Assembly: GCF_004770105.1 (NCBI RefSeq)
Contig: NZ_RQEY01000010.1
Location: 186,001-250,000, forward strand
Reading direction: 5' to 3'
Source: Leptospira andrefontaineae
GTDB lineage: Bacteria; Spirochaetota; Leptospiria; Leptospirales; Leptospiraceae
Length of the DNA: 64,000 nucleotides
In this document: positions 63,615-64,000 of the stretch, in pieces
Numbering within the stretch: the stretch's first letter is position 1
Layout of the letters: each line of letters begins with the position of its first letter
Translations under genes and position numbers: made by a program
Notes under the pieces: generated by a model
What the model was told of the DNA's origin: nothing
Database searches by the model: none
Seen by the model: the letters and a program-made list of their open reading frames with translations, nothing else

Positions 63615-64000
63615 TTATTTTAGACGATTCTTCACATATTTAACCAGATAGAAAATTCCCACAGCGATCAACGCTAAAGGAATAATATAGATCAAAGAAA
63701 GTATCAGCTTTAATCCAAGACTTGCCAGATCAATAAATGCATCTCCAAAACTAGGAACTTCCACGGCCTTCGGTTTTTTGGGACCATACATATGGATGCT
63801 GATCTTTGCCCAATTGACTCTATCCATAATTTTCCATTTTTCGAATTCAGCCGAGTCGGCAGAATCTTCGGATTGTCCTATAAGTTCTTCGATCTCAGCA
63901 GCATTTCTGGGAGTTGATCTTGCACCAAGATCCGTTCTTCTTGCGATCCTGATCTTCTCTCTTTTGGCATGGATCTGTTCCAATGTATAATTTTCGGTGT
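63615..64000 (-). CDS. DUF4349-like membrane protein, 5' end beyond window
   Basis: The frame stays open to the right edge; the first possible start inside is a TTG at 63983, so the gene probably begins outside the window. The visible C-terminal part has a helical Arg/Glu-rich segment, then [20 protein letters not shown], the strand before the anchor in DUF4349 proteins, then [20 protein letters not shown] and [19 protein letters not shown], a membrane hairpin with a basic end. DUF4349 proteins have coiled periplasmic domains of unknown function. A hairpin terminator follows. Confidence 0.75.
   Translation of the reverse strand, partial: TENYTLEQIHAKREKIRIARRTDLGARSTPRNAAEIEELIGQSEDSADSAEFEKWKIMDRVNWAKISIHMYGPKKPKAVEVPSFGDAFIDLASLGLKLILSLIYIIPLALIAVGIFYLVKYVKNRLK

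Overview
The window reads as chromosomal DNA of a spirochaete, most probably a Leptospira. The grounds are many short lipoproteins with loose spirochaete-type lipoboxes, TTG and GTG starts, a periplasmic catalase paired with an ankyrin gene under PerR-like boxes, and a 16-bp palindrome (TGTAGGAGTTCCTACA) scattered through intergenic DNA and even into genes. This is recognition from memory; no search was run, and I cannot say which species.

Layout. 1-2.7 kb: ankyrin gene (cut by the left edge), catalase with two PerR-like boxes, and a small Cys-motif protein. 2.8-3.7 kb: a HigBA toxin-antitoxin pair and a repeat-like spacer. 3.7-20.2 kb: mostly core genes, namely carB, a sulfatase-fold membrane enzyme, rsmD, a zinc-ribbon protein, a 7TM-receptor adenylate cyclase, a TonB-like protein, ruvB, an HtrA protease, tmk and an Omp85-type barrel. 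20.3-25.6 kb: an A/T-rich accessory segment that begins at tRNA-Arg(CCG). A 17-bp copy of the tRNA 3' end recurs 1 kb downstream. Beyond it lies a four-gene operon, every junction overlapping by 4 nt: a NrtR-like Nudix regulator, NAD synthetase, a 2OG-Fe(II) oxygenase, and a fusion of a eukaryote-like NMN adenylyltransferase with a phosphoribosyltransferase domain. A perfect 17-bp palindrome sits at its promoter. 25.6-33 kb: an NmrA-like/AraC pair, an ABC-F protein, and a DUF3556/phytoene-dehydrogenase-like/TetR operon.

33-46 kb: a polymorphic-toxin-like locus. A 2361-residue SpvB/FG-GAP/RHS protein is followed at once by two paralogous lipoproteins and two further secreted proteins. A divergent operon (secreted protein, kelch protein, TPR protein) faces it across an intergenic region carrying three copies of an ATATCC-N7-GGATAT-type operator. 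46-50.3 kb: an ankyrin protein, then a cobalamin-riboswitch-controlled BtuB-like receptor and a beta-propeller lipoprotein. 50.7-58 kb: envelope proteins, a CapA-like phosphatase, a methyltransferase flanked by two related lipoproteins, a lipoprotein with a full metzincin zinc motif, and an EamA transporter. 58-64 kb: a PAS/GAF/PP2C phosphatase, a 45-codon gene with a perfect ribosome binding site, LemA, three TPM-domain proteins, SufE, and a DUF4349-like protein cut by the right edge.

How they work together. The clearest functional units are peroxide defence (catalase, ankyrin, PerR boxes), vitamin B12 uptake (riboswitch, receptor, lipoprotein, possibly energised by the TonB-like protein at 14.5 kb), the RHS effector locus with candidate immunity lipoproteins, and the NAD cassette. 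The NAD cassette is the best candidate for an undescribed system.
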